Of a stretch of 64,000 nucleotides of DNA, positions 9,744 through 22,559 are shown in pieces; position 1 is the first letter of the stretch; the number at the start of each line of letters is the position of its first letter. A model generated the notes under the pieces. It was not told the DNA's origin, ran no database searches, and saw only the letters and a list, made by a program, of their open reading frames with translations. Origin of the DNA: Halopseudomonas pachastrellae (lineage in GTDB: Bacteria; Pseudomonadota; Gammaproteobacteria; Pseudomonadales; Pseudomonadaceae). The stretch is from assembly GCF_900114765.1 (NCBI RefSeq), contig NZ_FOUD01000016.1, forward strand, positions 54,229 to 118,228, in the 5' to 3' direction. Made by a program: the position numbers and the translations under genes.

Positions 9744-9832
9744 TTTTGATGGCGGGCATGCTAGCATCCGGCCAGACGAGAGGCGGGTTGCCAGCCGCCC
9801 GAATAGCATAGTGAAAACAGGAACGGGTATTC

Positions 9833-10672
9833 ATGGATTTCGGTTTGCGTGAGTGGCTTTTCATCTTCGGCCTGCTGGTCATCGCGGGCATCTTGTTTGA
9901 TGGCTGGCGGCGCATGGGCGGTCGATCAAAGATCCGCTTTAAACTCGAACGCAATCTCTCCGATCTGCCTGAAGAAGGCGGCAACGACGAGCTGCTTGGG
10001 CCGCCGCGAGTGGTCAACCGCAACGAGCGCGCCGAACCTTCCTTCGGCGGGGACGGCGACGCCCTGTCCGCTGATGATGGCAGCCAGTGGCATGAGCCGG
10101 AGCAGGTAGGTCTGGATCTGGACGAGCCGCCGGTTCTGGTTGATCCGGTGGCCGCCGAGCCGCGCAGCAAAAAGTCTGCGGCCGACAAGCCCGCACGCAA
10201 AACCGACGCCGAGCCCAAGCCAGAGCAGCAGTCGCTGCCGGTCGAGCTGGTGCTGGTGATCAATGTGGTCTCGCGTGACGAGCAGGGCTTTTCCGGCTCG
10301 GCGCTACATCAGAGCATTCTCGAAAGCGGCCTGCGTTTTGGCGATATGAACATCTTCCACCGCCATGAAAGCATGAGCGGCAACGGCGACGTGCTGTTCT
10401 CCATGGCCAATGCACTGAAGCCGGGTGTCTTTGATCTGGATGAACTGGATCAGAGCCATGTTCGCGCGGTCAGCTTCTTCATGGGCCTGCCCGGCCCGCG
10501 CCACCCCAAACAGGCGCTGGACCTGATGATCGCCGCCGCCCGCAAACTCTCCCACGAGCTGGGTGGCGACCTGAAAGACGAACAGCGCAGCGTGCTCACC
10601 GCCCAAACCATCGAGCACTACCGCCAGCGTATTGCTGAATACGAGCGGTTGAGCTATAGCCAACGTCGCTAG
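9833..10672 (+). CDS. zipA: Cell division protein ZipA
   Basis: Inner-membrane division protein that tethers FtsZ to the membrane. Residues 7-25 form the N-terminal transmembrane anchor ([19 protein letters not shown]). A charged proline-rich linker follows (to about 135), then the C-terminal FtsZ-binding ZipA_C domain with [28 protein letters not shown] and [19 protein letters not shown]. Length 279 is ordinary. It sits between smc and ligA as in other pseudomonads. The stop codon is inside the left arm of a strong 15-bp hairpin. Confidence 0.95.
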   Translation: MDFGLREWLFIFGLLVIAGILFDGWRRMGGRSKIRFKLERNLSDLPEEGGNDELLGPPRVVNRNERAEPSFGGDGDALSADDGSQWHEPEQVGLDLDEPPVLVDPVAAEPRSKKSAADKPARKTDAEPKPEQQSLPVELVLVINVVSRDEQGFSGSALHQSILESGLRFGDMNIFHRHESMSGNGDVLFSMANALKPGVFDLDELDQSHVRAVSFFMGLPGPRHPKQALDLMIAAARKLSHELGGDLKDEQRSVLTAQTIEHYRQRIAEYERLSYSQRR

Positions 10673-10696
10673 GCGCCCGCAGGGCGCTTAGCGACG
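10664..10696 (+). terminator. Hairpin spanning the zipA stop codon
   Basis: Positions 10664-10678 pair with 10682-10696 (15 pairs including one G-T, loop GCA). The arm covers the last codons and TAG of zipA. There is no long T tract afterwards, so it may be an mRNA 3'-end stabiliser or a factor-assisted terminator rather than a classical intrinsic terminator. Confidence 0.5.
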
Positions 10697-10703
10697 CTGG
10701 CTA

Positions 10704-14218
<3,515 letters not shown>

Positions 14219-14263
14219 GCTTGATGTTATGGCTTATCGCTGGCTGGTGCGTGGCGCAGGTTA

Positions 14264-14344
14264 TGGTGGATACGCTTCGCTTAATCCACCCTACGGCTTG
14301 GTGCGAACTTCTGTAGGGTGGTGAACGCCGCAGGCTTCGCCACC
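14264..14344. repeat. GTAGGGTGG-type palindromic repeat
   Basis: Two nested hairpins: GGTGGAT (14265-14271) with ATCCACC (14284-14290), and CCACCCTAC (14286-14294) with GTAGGGTGG (14313-14321). The second half ends GGCTTCGCCACC. Repeats of this type (GTAGGGTGGATAACGC...) are scattered in many gammaproteobacterial genomes. It separates convergent dusC and the chemotaxis gene and could act as a bidirectional terminator. Confidence 0.6.
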
Positions 14345-14350
14345 ATCGGC

Positions 14351-15925
14351 CTATTGCTCCGGCTTGTAGCCCAAGCGTAACCCTCCCCAATGTTGTCCGC
14401 CGACCATGATAGGTACCGACAGGTCGTGCATTACCTCGCCGGTATCACGCTTGTAGGTTTGCAGCAGCAGGGTTTGTTCGTGGCTGCCGGAGCGCCGTCC
14501 GGTGGGGTCATCGAACAGGCGTTTGCTGCGGCAGTGCAGGGTGTCGTGCTGCACATCGCCGGTGGGTTGCTTGCTGAAACGCTGGTTGTGGGTCGGCACA
14601 TAGCCCGAGGGAATGGCGGCGATGGCATAGACCAGCTCGGGGTGCTGCTGCAGCAGGGGTTCCTGCAGGGCCGGCAGCACCTGATCTGTGTAGCTGTCGA
14701 AGGCGCTGTGGTAACGGGCGGGGTTGCTGCCGGCAATCGGGGTAAGGTTGCGATCGAACAACGCCGAGCGCTGAATTTTGCCGCTGGCCAGATCTGCTTC
14801 AAAGCGCGCTGCAATCGCTGCGGCCGTCTGCTGCGCAGCATCAAAAAAGCGCTGGTGATAGTCGTCCAGCGCCACATCGGCCAGCATTTCGCTGACCTGC
14901 TCGGCCAGCGATACCAGGTTGACTGCTTCACCGCCCAGGCGCTGGGTCTGCTCATCGCTTTGTTCAATGTCGCTGCGTACCTGCTCCAGTGCGGTACTCA
15001 GGCTGGCCAGCTGGTCGCGGTTGGTCAGGCTGCTACCGGCGATCTGCTCGGTCACGGCTTTCACTTCGCCGCCCTGGGTGCTGATCTCTTCCAGTTGGCC
15101 GGCGGCCTCTTCAATAAGGCTGACGCCACCGCGTACCTGTTCAACCAGGGCAGCAAAATCGGTATTCACCCGCTGGCTCTGCTGGTGCATGCGCTCGATG
15201 ATCTCGCCAACCTCCGAGGTGGAGGCCGCGGTGCGGCCGGCCAGAGCGCGTACTTCATCGGCTACCACGGCAAAGCCGCGGCCCATCTCGCCGGCGCGCG
15301 CTGCCTCAATGGCGGCATTCAGGGCCAGCAGGTTGGTCTGGCTGGCAATGGCCTCAATCACGCCGGTGACCTGCACGATCTTCTCGGTCTGGGCGTTGAG
15401 TTCGGCCAATACCGCGTTGGATTCATCCGCTTGCGCGGCCAGTTGATGCATCACGCGGGTCGCCTTATCGAGTGCCTGGCGGCCGTCCTGGCTGCGGCTG
15501 CGGGCCTGCTCGGCTGCGCTGTCGGCGCGCTCGGCATACTGGGTGGTGGCGTCTACTTCCACAGCAATCTGCTGGGCGCTGTCGGTCACCTGACGAATCG
15601 CCAGCAGCTGCGATTGCTGGCGCTGACGCAATTGATCAACCGAGTGCGCGACCTCTGCCGCAGCGATGGCGTTCTGGCTGGTGGCGCGTGATAGACGCGC
15701 GCTCAGGTCGGCGTTGTCGGTCCCTTCGGACGATTCAGGCGGGCGGTGGGGCTGGTCGGCGGGCGGGTAGAACCAAGGCAGGCCAAGCCAGGGCAGCAGG
15801 CAGAGAATCAACGCTGGGGCCAACGCTTCAATGCCGGCAGAGTGATACAGCCAGCCAAGGGTGGCGAGCTGCAGTAGAGCCAGTACGGTCTTGCCGAGAA
15901 ATCCGGTGCGCATACGGGTGTCCAT
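14351..15925 (-). CDS. Methyl-accepting chemotaxis protein with C-terminal extra domain
   Basis: A 524-residue transducer that would signal through CheA/CheW. Two hydrophobic segments lie near the N-terminus (about residues 12-31 and 34-52) with almost no periplasmic loop. The signalling domain follows directly, with the highly conserved tip [20 protein letters not shown] and [15 protein letters not shown] around residues 190-230 and flanking coiled-coil methylation helices. About 170 residues come after the signalling domain, ending in [19 protein letters not shown]; this looks like a ligand- or redox-sensing module placed in the cytoplasm. There is no HAMP domain visible. Ligand unknown. 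It appears monocistronic. Confidence 0.85.
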   Translation of the reverse strand: MDTRMRTGFLGKTVLALLQLATLGWLYHSAGIEALAPALILCLLPWLGLPWFYPPADQPHRPPESSEGTDNADLSARLSRATSQNAIAAAEVAHSVDQLRQRQQSQLLAIRQVTDSAQQIAVEVDATTQYAERADSAAEQARSRSQDGRQALDKATRVMHQLAAQADESNAVLAELNAQTEKIVQVTGVIEAIASQTNLLALNAAIEAARAGEMGRGFAVVADEVRALAGRTAASTSEVGEIIERMHQQSQRVNTDFAALVEQVRGGVSLIEEAAGQLEEISTQGGEVKAVTEQIAGSSLTNRDQLASLSTALEQVRSDIEQSDEQTQRLGGEAVNLVSLAEQVSEMLADVALDDYHQRFFDAAQQTAAAIAARFEADLASGKIQRSALFDRNLTPIAGSNPARYHSAFDSYTDQVLPALQEPLLQQHPELVYAIAAIPSGYVPTHNQRFSKQPTGDVQHDTLHCRSKRLFDDPTGRRSGSHEQTLLLQTYKRDTGEVMHDLSVPIMVGGQHWGGLRLGYKPEQ

Positions 15926-15984
15926 TCCGGGCTAGGGGGCCCCTTTGTTTTAATTTGTCTGCTATTTAGCCACCTGTATCAATA

Positions 15985-17109
15985 CTAGACAATCGGTCTT
16001 TGGTCTTGGGCTGGAAGGCCACCAGCTTGCTGCAGGCTCCGCATGAAGCCGGTGTCCAGCCGGTCCTTGAGGGCCAAGGCTAGCCGGCTGCGCAGCGCCA
16101 GCGGGCCGTAGCAGGCCAGTGCCTGGGCGTCGCCGGTCGCCAGCAGCGCGAGGGCCCGTGGCTGGGGCTGATAGCGCTGCAGAGCAGAATCGCCGGCCAG
16201 CAATGTGCGCAGGTTGGGGCCCAACACGGCACCCTGACGGACCGCGTAAACGCCTGAGTGCGGGCAGCCCGGTAGCGTCGCGCAGTCGCCGCTGGCCAGT
16301 ATTCTCGGGTGCGACTGGCTCTGCAGGGTATTGCCGATTTGGATAAATCCGCTGCTGTCGGTGGCCAGTCCGCTGTTCTGCTGCCACGGCGCTGGTGCGG
16401 CGCCAGTGGCCAGAATGAGTGCGTCGGCCTCAATCGCGCGCCCGGCCTCGGTCAGCAGTGCGCCGCTGTCGATGCAGCTGACCAGATGCCCCTCTTGCAA
16501 GGTAATGCCTCGGTCCGCCAACAGGGATCTGGCCAGGCGTGCGGCGCGTGGTGGCTGGGCAGCCAGCAGCGCGCTGGCGCAGATCAGGGTCAACTGACAG
16601 CCGGGCAGGGCGCGTTGCAGCGCCAGAGCGAGCTCCACAGCCGCCGCGCCGCCGCCCAGTATTGCCAGGCGAGCAGGCGCGCCGTGCTCGCGCCAGTGCT
16701 GCCAGCGCCGGTACAACGCGCCAAAGGGCTTGGCGCCGACTAGCTCCAGACTGCCGTCGTTATGCGGCGGGGCGGGGTTGCCGGCACCGCAATCCAGAGA
16801 GATCAGCTCGCCGTTCAGCGCCTTGCCGCTGGCCAGTTGCACGCGGCGCTGGTCTGCATCCAGCGAGATCAGGCTGTCGAGCTGCAGTGAGATGCCTGCG
16901 GCGTGGCAAAGCGGGCCCAGCGCTACTCGGCACTGCTCGCTCTGCCAGCGGCCGGCCAGCAGCCCCGGCATCATGCCAGAGTACCAGGCCTCTGGCTCCG
17001 GCGTGATCAGCACACTGCCGGACGGAGGCTGGTAGCCCTGCCTGATCCAGTCACGAATGGCGACCAGGTGCGCGTGTCCGGCGCCAATCATGATCAGCGG
17101 CGCAGTCAT
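15985..17109 (-). CDS. FAD-dependent pyridine nucleotide-disulfide oxidoreductase (SelD-associated type)
   Basis: A 374-residue flavoprotein of the NDH-2-like class. The N-terminal FAD-binding motif is LIMIGAGHAHLVAIRDW, a second Rossmann motif ARLAILGGGAAAVELALAL lies near residue 145, and RILASGDCATLP near 270 binds the flavin. The GAGHAHL start and short length match the family that is often fused to, or encoded beside, selenophosphate synthetase SelD (TIGR03169-type). No selD is in this window, so the usual partner is absent or elsewhere. The electron acceptor is not predictable. It is divergent from the MFS gene that follows. Confidence 0.75.
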   Translation of the reverse strand: MTAPLIMIGAGHAHLVAIRDWIRQGYQPPSGSVLITPEPEAWYSGMMPGLLAGRWQSEQCRVALGPLCHAAGISLQLDSLISLDADQRRVQLASGKALNGELISLDCGAGNPAPPHNDGSLELVGAKPFGALYRRWQHWREHGAPARLAILGGGAAAVELALALQRALPGCQLTLICASALLAAQPPRAARLARSLLADRGITLQEGHLVSCIDSGALLTEAGRAIEADALILATGAAPAPWQQNSGLATDSSGFIQIGNTLQSQSHPRILASGDCATLPGCPHSGVYAVRQGAVLGPNLRTLLAGDSALQRYQPQPRALALLATGDAQALACYGPLALRSRLALALKDRLDTGFMRSLQQAGGLPAQDQRPIV

Positions 17110-17281
17110 CTCGCGAGCCCACTGGCTGGCGGGTTATGGAAACCTTTTGCGTGATTCATAGCCCCCGGTGATAGGTACGCATTGAAGTGGCTGATCAGTT
17201 TATTTCGAAATCGACTTTCGCTGTGCGAACCTGATAGTCTCAAGTTGCTAAAAATTCCAATTACAAAAAATGGAGCATAGC

Positions 17282-18616
17282 GTGCACGAGAATAATAGCT
17301 ATCCGTCGCCCAAACGGGCCTGGTTGACTGTCGGTATTCTGCTGGTTGCCTATGTTCTGTCTTTTGTAGATAGACAGATTTTGAACCTGTTGGTTGAGCC
17401 AATTCGCCGCGACCTACAGATCAGTGACACCGAGATGAGCCTGCTGATGGGCTTGTCCTTTGCGATTTTTTACACCGTGGCCGGGATTCCGCTGGGCCGG
17501 ATTGCCGACTCCAAGAGCCGCCGTGGGTTGATCGCCGGGGGCGTTGCGGTATGGAGCCTGATGACCGCGTTTTGTGGTCTGGCGCAGCAATATTGGCACT
17601 TTATTATCGGCCGCATTGGTGTGGGGGCAGGTGAGGCGGCGCTGTCGCCGGCGGCCTATTCATTGATCGCCGACAGCTTTGCGCCCAACCGCCGTGCCAC
17701 GGCCATCAGTGTGTACGCGATGGGTATTTACCTTGGTGCCGGTGCTGCGTTTCTGCTGGGCGGTATCGTGGTGACCTGGGCCAACGCGCGTGGCGCGATG
17801 GTGTTGCCGGTGTTTGGTGAGGTGCGCCCCTGGCAGCTGATCTTCCTGGTGCTGGGTGCAGCTGGTCTGATGTTCTGCTTGGTACTGCTGGCGATCAAGG
17901 AGCCGACGCGCAAAGGTATTGGTGCAGGTGTTGCGGTACCGCTCAAGGATGTTGCCAACTACCTGCTGGGCATTCGCAAGGCCGTGCTTTGCCACAACTT
18001 CGGCTTTGCCTGCCTGTCGTTTGCGTCGTATGGGGCGTCGGCGTGGATTCCGACCTTCTTCATCCGCAACCACGGTCTGACAGCGGGTGAGGTAGGTATT
18101 TATTACGGCTCGCTGGTCATGGTGGCCGGCTCGCTGGGGATCGTATTCGGTGGGCGTCTGGCGGATTTTCTGGCGCAGCGTGGCTGTCTGGATGCCAACA
18201 TGCGGGTCGGTCTGCTGTCGGCTATCCTGACCCTGCTGTGCAACGTGGTTTATCTGGTCGACAACATGCCGCTGCTGTGGACCATCATGTTCTTTAACGT
18301 CTTTACCGTGGCAATGCCCTTTGGCGTTGCTCCGGCGGCCATTCAGGAGATCATGCCCAACGCCATGCGCGGGCAGGCATCGGCGATCTACCTGTTCACC
18401 ATCACCCTGATTGGCCTGGGTATCGGCCCGACCGCCGTTGCCCTGTTTACCGACTATGTGTTCCAGGACGACATGGCGGTGCGTTATTCCATATTCATCG
18501 TTGCCAGCGTGATAACCGTGGGCTCTATCATCCTCCTCGCCATGGGCCTCAAACCCTACCGAGAGGCACGGGACACGCTGACACGCTGGGGTGAACAACA
18601 GGGCCAGCCGGGCTGA
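17282..18616 (+). CDS. Spinster-type MFS transporter
   Basis: About 444 residues and 12 helices. The N-terminal motif FVDRQILNLLVEPIRRDL and IPLGRIADSKSRRGLIAGG are typical of the spinster-like MFS group, which includes lipid and organic acid carriers. An ATG at 17270 is in frame, but GGAG at 17272-17275 lies six bases before GTG at 17282 (HENNSYPSP...), so I favour that start. Thiolase begins 49 bp after the stop, followed by an acyl-CoA dehydrogenase, so the substrate may be a fatty or organic acid; that is inference. Confidence 0.82.
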   Translation: MHENNSYPSPKRAWLTVGILLVAYVLSFVDRQILNLLVEPIRRDLQISDTEMSLLMGLSFAIFYTVAGIPLGRIADSKSRRGLIAGGVAVWSLMTAFCGLAQQYWHFIIGRIGVGAGEAALSPAAYSLIADSFAPNRRATAISVYAMGIYLGAGAAFLLGGIVVTWANARGAMVLPVFGEVRPWQLIFLVLGAAGLMFCLVLLAIKEPTRKGIGAGVAVPLKDVANYLLGIRKAVLCHNFGFACLSFASYGASAWIPTFFIRNHGLTAGEVGIYYGSLVMVAGSLGIVFGGRLADFLAQRGCLDANMRVGLLSAILTLLCNVVYLVDNMPLLWTIMFFNVFTVAMPFGVAPAAIQEIMPNAMRGQASAIYLFTITLIGLGIGPTAVALFTDYVFQDDMAVRYSIFIVASVITVGSIILLAMGLKPYREARDTLTRWGEQQGQPG

Positions 18617-18665
18617 GGGCAACCTCAGCCGGCTGATGACTTGAATTACAACAGGAGCAAAACAC

Positions 18666-19850
18666 ATGACAGACGCAGTTATCGTATCCACGGCCCGTAC
18701 CGGCCTGGGCAAATCCTACCGTGGCGCACTGAACAACACGCACAGCGTTGACATGGCCGGCTTCGTTATCGAAGAAGCCGTTAAACGCGCTGGTATCGAC
18801 CCGGCACTGGTTGAAGACGTGATCCTCGGCGCGACCTTCCACGAAGGTGCTCAGGGCAAAAACATGGCGCGTCTGGCTGCCATCCGTGGTGGTCTGCCGG
18901 TTACCACCGCCGGCATGTCCCTGAACCGTTTCTGCAGCTCGGGTCTGCAATCCATCGCTATCGCTGCCCAGCGCGTTGTCAGCGAAAAGATCCCGGCTAT
19001 CGTTGCCGGTGGCGTTGAGTCCATCAGCCTGTGCCAGAACGACAAGATCAACATGTTCCACGGTACCAACGAGTGGATCATGAAGAACAAGCCGGAGCTG
19101 TACCTGTCCATGATCGAAACCGCCGACATCGTAGCCCAGCGCTACAACGTCAGCCGTGAAGCGCAGGACGAGTACTCCCTGCTGAGCCAGCAGCGCGTTG
19201 CTGCCGGTCAGCAGAGCGGCAAGTTCGCCGACGAAATCGTGCCGTTCAAGACCATCATGAAGGTTCAGAACAAGGAAACCGGCGAAATCACCGATCAGGA
19301 AGTTGTGCTGGATCGCGACGAGTGCAACCGTCCGGGCACCACCCTGGAAGGTCTGTCCTCCCTGCAGCCGGTGCGTGGCCCGGACAACTTCATCACCGCC
19401 GGTAACGCCAGCCAGCTGTCTGACGGCGCGTCTGTCTGTACTGTTATGAACAGCAAGGTTGCCGAGCAGCTGAACGTTGAGCCGATGGGTATCTTCCGTG
19501 GTTTCGCGGTTGCCGGTTGCGAGCCTGACGAAATGGGCATTGGCCCGGTCTTCGCCATTCCACGTCTGCTGGAGCGTAACGGCCTGAAGATGGACGACAT
19601 CGGCCTGTGGGAGCTGAACGAAGCCTTTGCTTCTCAGGTTGTCTACTGCCGCGACAAGCTGGGCATCCCGGCTGAGAACCTGAACGTCAACGGTGGCTCC
19701 ATCGCTATCGGTCACCCCTACGGCGTAACCGGTTCGCGCCTGACTGGCCACGCACTGATCGAAGGCAAGCGTCGCGGCGTGAAGTACGTGGTTGTCACCA
19801 TGTGCATCGGCGGTGGCCAAGGCGCAGCCGGTCTGTTCGAGATCGTCTGA
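18666..19850 (+). CDS. Acetyl-CoA acyltransferase (thiolase)
   Basis: Thiolase of 394 residues that cleaves 3-ketoacyl-CoA with CoA, or condenses acetyl-CoA units. The nucleophilic cysteine is in [13 protein letters not shown] near residue 90, the active-site histidine in [16 protein letters not shown] near 350, and the C-terminal acid/base cysteine in [15 protein letters not shown] near 380. It is not the classical FadA paired with FadB; no fadB is nearby. Strong codon bias (for example many CTG, GGT, AAC) suggests high expression. RBS AGGAG at 18652-18656 precedes the ATG. It lies between the MFS gene and an acyl-CoA dehydrogenase, so a beta-oxidation role is likely. Confidence 0.92.
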   Translation: MTDAVIVSTARTGLGKSYRGALNNTHSVDMAGFVIEEAVKRAGIDPALVEDVILGATFHEGAQGKNMARLAAIRGGLPVTTAGMSLNRFCSSGLQSIAIAAQRVVSEKIPAIVAGGVESISLCQNDKINMFHGTNEWIMKNKPELYLSMIETADIVAQRYNVSREAQDEYSLLSQQRVAAGQQSGKFADEIVPFKTIMKVQNKETGEITDQEVVLDRDECNRPGTTLEGLSSLQPVRGPDNFITAGNASQLSDGASVCTVMNSKVAEQLNVEPMGIFRGFAVAGCEPDEMGIGPVFAIPRLLERNGLKMDDIGLWELNEAFASQVVYCRDKLGIPAENLNVNGGSIAIGHPYGVTGSRLTGHALIEGKRRGVKYVVVTMCIGGGQGAAGLFEIV

Positions 19851-19856
19851 TCCCAG

Positions 19857-19948
19857 TCGCAAGCTGCAAGCCGTAAGCTGCAAGCAAACCCGGGCCATGC
19901 TCGGGTTTCGCTTTTGGGGTTCGGCTTGTTGCTTGAAGCTTGTAGCTA
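19857..19948. repeat. GCTTGAAGC-type inverted repeat, element 2, enclosing a terminator-like hairpin
   Basis: GCAAGCTGCAAGCCGTAAGCTGCAAGC on the left faces GGCTTGTTGCTTGAAGCTTGTAGC on the right. Between them AAACCCGGGCCATGCTCGGGTTT (about 19886-19908) forms a compact hairpin just after the thiolase stop and may terminate or attenuate its transcript. Confidence 0.75.
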
Positions 19949-19969
19949 AAAATTCCAGAGGAATTTTCC

Positions 19970-21769
19970 GTGTCCCAAAAAATCATCAATACCGACGATC
20001 TCGCGTTTCTGCTCTATGAAATGCTGGATATCGAGCGTTTTACCCAGTTTCCGCGTTACGAAGACCACAGCCGCGACACCTTTGACGCCGCCATTGAGCT
20101 GGCGCTGAAGGTCGCGAGCGAAACCTTCGCACCGCACAACCGCCTCTGTGATGAAGACGAGCCGCGTTTTGAAAACGGCAAAGTCGTGATTCGCCCGGAA
20201 GTCTCCGAGGCGCTGGCCGTGCTGCGTGATACCGGCCTGATGGCCGCCTCGCAGGACTACGAGCGCGGCGGCATGCAGCTGCCGGCTGCCGTATCCCAGA
20301 CCTGTATCGGCCTGATCAAAGGCGCCAACGTCAGCACCCAGGCTTACGCCGGTCTGACTATCGCCGCCTGCAACCTGATCATGGCCCACGGCACCGACGA
20401 GCAGAAGCAGCGCTACGCTGAGCCGATGATGGCCGGCCGCTTCTTCGGCACCATGTGCCTGACCGAGCCGCACGCCGGCTCCTCGCTGGGTGACATCAAA
20501 TCCCGCGCGATTCCGCAGGATGACGGCACCTACCGCATCAGCGGCAACAAGATCTTTATCTCCGCGGGTGACCACGAGCTGAGCGAAAACATCGTTCACC
20601 TGGTGCTGGCCAAACTGCCTGACGCACCGCCCGGCGCCAAGGGCATCTCGCTGTTCATCGTGCCCAAGTTCCTGGTCAACGAAGACGGCAGCCTCGGCGA
20701 GCGCAACGACGTTCAATTGGCCGGTCTGATCCACAAGATGGGTTACCGTGGCACCACCTCCACCATGCTCAACTTCGGTGAGAAGGGCGGGGCGGTCGGC
20801 TATCTGGTCGGCGAGCCGCACAACGGCCTGGCCGGCATGTTCCACATGATGAACGAGGCGCGCATTGGCGTAGGTCTGGGTTCGGTCATGCTGGGTTACA
20901 CCGGTTACCTGCACGCACTGGAATACGCGCGTGAGCGTACCCAGGGCCGTGGTCTGGCCGAGCGTGACCCGAACACCCCGATGATTCCGCTGGTTCAGCA
21001 CGCCGACATCCGTCGTCTGCTGCTGGCGCAGAAAGCCTTCGTCGAAGGCGGCCTGTCGCTGTGCCTGTTCTCCTCGACGCTGGTCGACGAGAAGAAGCAC
21101 TCGCCGGACGCTGCCGTGCGCGAAGAGGCCGCTGGCCTGCTCGACCTGCTGACGCCCATCGTCAAATCCTGGCCGTCGCAGTTCTGTCTGGAAGCCAACA
21201 GCCTGGCGATTCAGGTACACGGTGGCTACGGCTACACCCGTGAGTACCCGGTTGAGCAGTTCTACCGCGACAACCGCCTGAACCCGATCCATGAAGGCAC
21301 CCACGGCATTCAGGGTCAGGACCTGCTGGGCCGTAAGGTCACCATGGCCGGTGGTCGTTTTTACCAGAGTCTGCTGACCCGCATCCGCGCCACCCTGGAC
21401 GAGTGCGCCAACGTCGCCGAGCTGAAGGCCAACGCCGAACTGCTGAGCGCTGCGCTGAGCACTGTCGAAGAGGTGACCGAAGCTCTGCAGGCGATGAAGA
21501 AGAGCGAACCCGATCGGGCGCTGGCCAACGCCTACCTGTACATGGAGTGTTTCGGCCATCTGGTTGTCGGCTGGCTCTGGCTGCGTCAGGCGCAAGCTGC
21601 TCTGCGCGGTCTGCAGAACGGCGGCGAGCGCCCGGCGAGCTTCTATCAAGGCAAGCTCAACGCCTGCGACTACTTCCTGCGCTACGAACTGCCCAAGCCG
21701 CTGGCGCTGGCAGAGGTGCTGCGCAGTGCCGATCGCACTACGTTGGACATGCCGCTGGATTGCTTCTGA
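19970..21769 (+). CDS. Acyl-CoA dehydrogenase, long form (about 600 residues)
   Basis: FAD enzyme that introduces the alpha,beta double bond of acyl-CoA in beta-oxidation and passes electrons to ETF. At 599 residues it belongs to the long bacterial class with a C-terminal extension. Visible: TMCLTEPHAGSSLGD (FAD/substrate region, about 160-175), HKMGYRGTTSTM, the C-terminal helical domain, and the catalytic glutamate in PIHEGTHGIQGQDLLGRKV near residue 445. It starts with GTG at 19970 preceded by AGAGGAA. A strong intrinsic terminator follows at 21792. Chain length preference is unknown. Confidence 0.92.
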   Translation: MSQKIINTDDLAFLLYEMLDIERFTQFPRYEDHSRDTFDAAIELALKVASETFAPHNRLCDEDEPRFENGKVVIRPEVSEALAVLRDTGLMAASQDYERGGMQLPAAVSQTCIGLIKGANVSTQAYAGLTIAACNLIMAHGTDEQKQRYAEPMMAGRFFGTMCLTEPHAGSSLGDIKSRAIPQDDGTYRISGNKIFISAGDHELSENIVHLVLAKLPDAPPGAKGISLFIVPKFLVNEDGSLGERNDVQLAGLIHKMGYRGTTSTMLNFGEKGGAVGYLVGEPHNGLAGMFHMMNEARIGVGLGSVMLGYTGYLHALEYARERTQGRGLAERDPNTPMIPLVQHADIRRLLLAQKAFVEGGLSLCLFSSTLVDEKKHSPDAAVREEAAGLLDLLTPIVKSWPSQFCLEANSLAIQVHGGYGYTREYPVEQFYRDNRLNPIHEGTHGIQGQDLLGRKVTMAGGRFYQSLLTRIRATLDECANVAELKANAELLSAALSTVEEVTEALQAMKKSEPDRALANAYLYMECFGHLVVGWLWLRQAQAALRGLQNGGERPASFYQGKLNACDYFLRYELPKPLALAEVLRSADRTTLDMPLDCF

Positions 21770-21791
21770 TCCCGCAGGTGTGACGAAAAAC

Positions 21792-21811
21792 CGGGCCTTG
21801 GCCCGTTTTTT
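21792..21811 (+). terminator. Intrinsic terminator after acyl-CoA dehydrogenase
   Basis: CGGGCC (21792-21797), loop TT, GGCCCG (21800-21805), then six T. A-rich sequence precedes the stem. It ends the thiolase-dehydrogenase transcript. Confidence 0.88.
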
Positions 21812-21870
21812 CGTGGCTGCCTGAAGTGCGGGCGCTGACTGTCCCGTTGATGTCGAGGTATCCTTGCCTC

Positions 21871-22467
21871 ATGTACACCCTTGCCCATCCCGTCACCAGT
21901 GCGCTGGAAATCCGCAAAAGCCGTTTCCTTGCCTGCGTTGAACCCGTTGCCGACCGCGCCGCCGCGCAGGCACGCGTGAATCAGTTACGCGCAGAGCATC
22001 CGGGCTGTGCCCATGTGTGCTGGGCGCTGCTGGCGGGCGGGCATAGCGCGGCGGTTGACGATGGCGAGCCCTCGGGCACCGCAGGGCGGCCGATGCTGGA
22101 TGTGTTGCGCCATCAGCAGCTCGACGGCGTGCTTGCTACCGTGGTGCGCTATTTCGGTGGCGTCAAACTGGGTGCTGGCGGCCTGGTACGGGCCTACACC
22201 GACGCTGTTGCCCAAGCGCTTTTGCAGGCGGAAAAGGTTGAATACATTCCCACTCAAACGCTCCGGTGCGAGCTGGCCTACGCCCATGAAGGCGTCACGC
22301 GCAATCTGATTGCCGAGCTGGGTGGTGAGCTGCTTGAGGTCAATCATGGCCAGGCCGTGCGTATGCAGGTGCGTCTGCCCGCCAGCGCCACCGAAACCCT
22401 GCGTGAGCAACTGATGTCCATTACTCGTGGTGAGCTTGGCTGGGAGGCTGAGGGGGCGGGAGAGTGA
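21871..22467 (+). CDS. yigZ: YigZ/IMPACT family protein
   Basis: A 198-residue member of the IMPACT/YigZ family, two-domain proteins with an RNA-binding-like fold; the bacterial function is poorly defined. The N-terminal domain has EIRKSRFLACVEPV, HVCWALLAGG, DDGEPSGTAGRPMLDVL and VVRYFGGVKLGAGGLVRAY, the core conserved motifs. The C-terminal DUF1949-like domain contains YAHEGVTRNLIAELGG. The ATG at 21871 gives MYTLAHPV; an in-frame ATG at 21850 is an alternative. It is convergent with alkB. Confidence 0.88.
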   Translation: MYTLAHPVTSALEIRKSRFLACVEPVADRAAAQARVNQLRAEHPGCAHVCWALLAGGHSAAVDDGEPSGTAGRPMLDVLRHQQLDGVLATVVRYFGGVKLGAGGLVRAYTDAVAQALLQAEKVEYIPTQTLRCELAYAHEGVTRNLIAELGGELLEVNHGQAVRMQVRLPASATETLREQLMSITRGELGWEAEGAGE

Positions 22468-22559
22468 TACCTCACTGCGGATAAGGGCAGTGCAGAGGGT
22501 GCCTGAGTGCATGTCAGGAAAGGCCCGTACCTGCACACACGAACCACACAGCCCGTCTG

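Noticed and set aside
7734..9809. Long minus-strand frame (691 codons) opposite smc
   Set aside because: Composition is that of an antisense shadow of a GC-rich coiled-coil gene; no recognisable domain; smc itself is secure.
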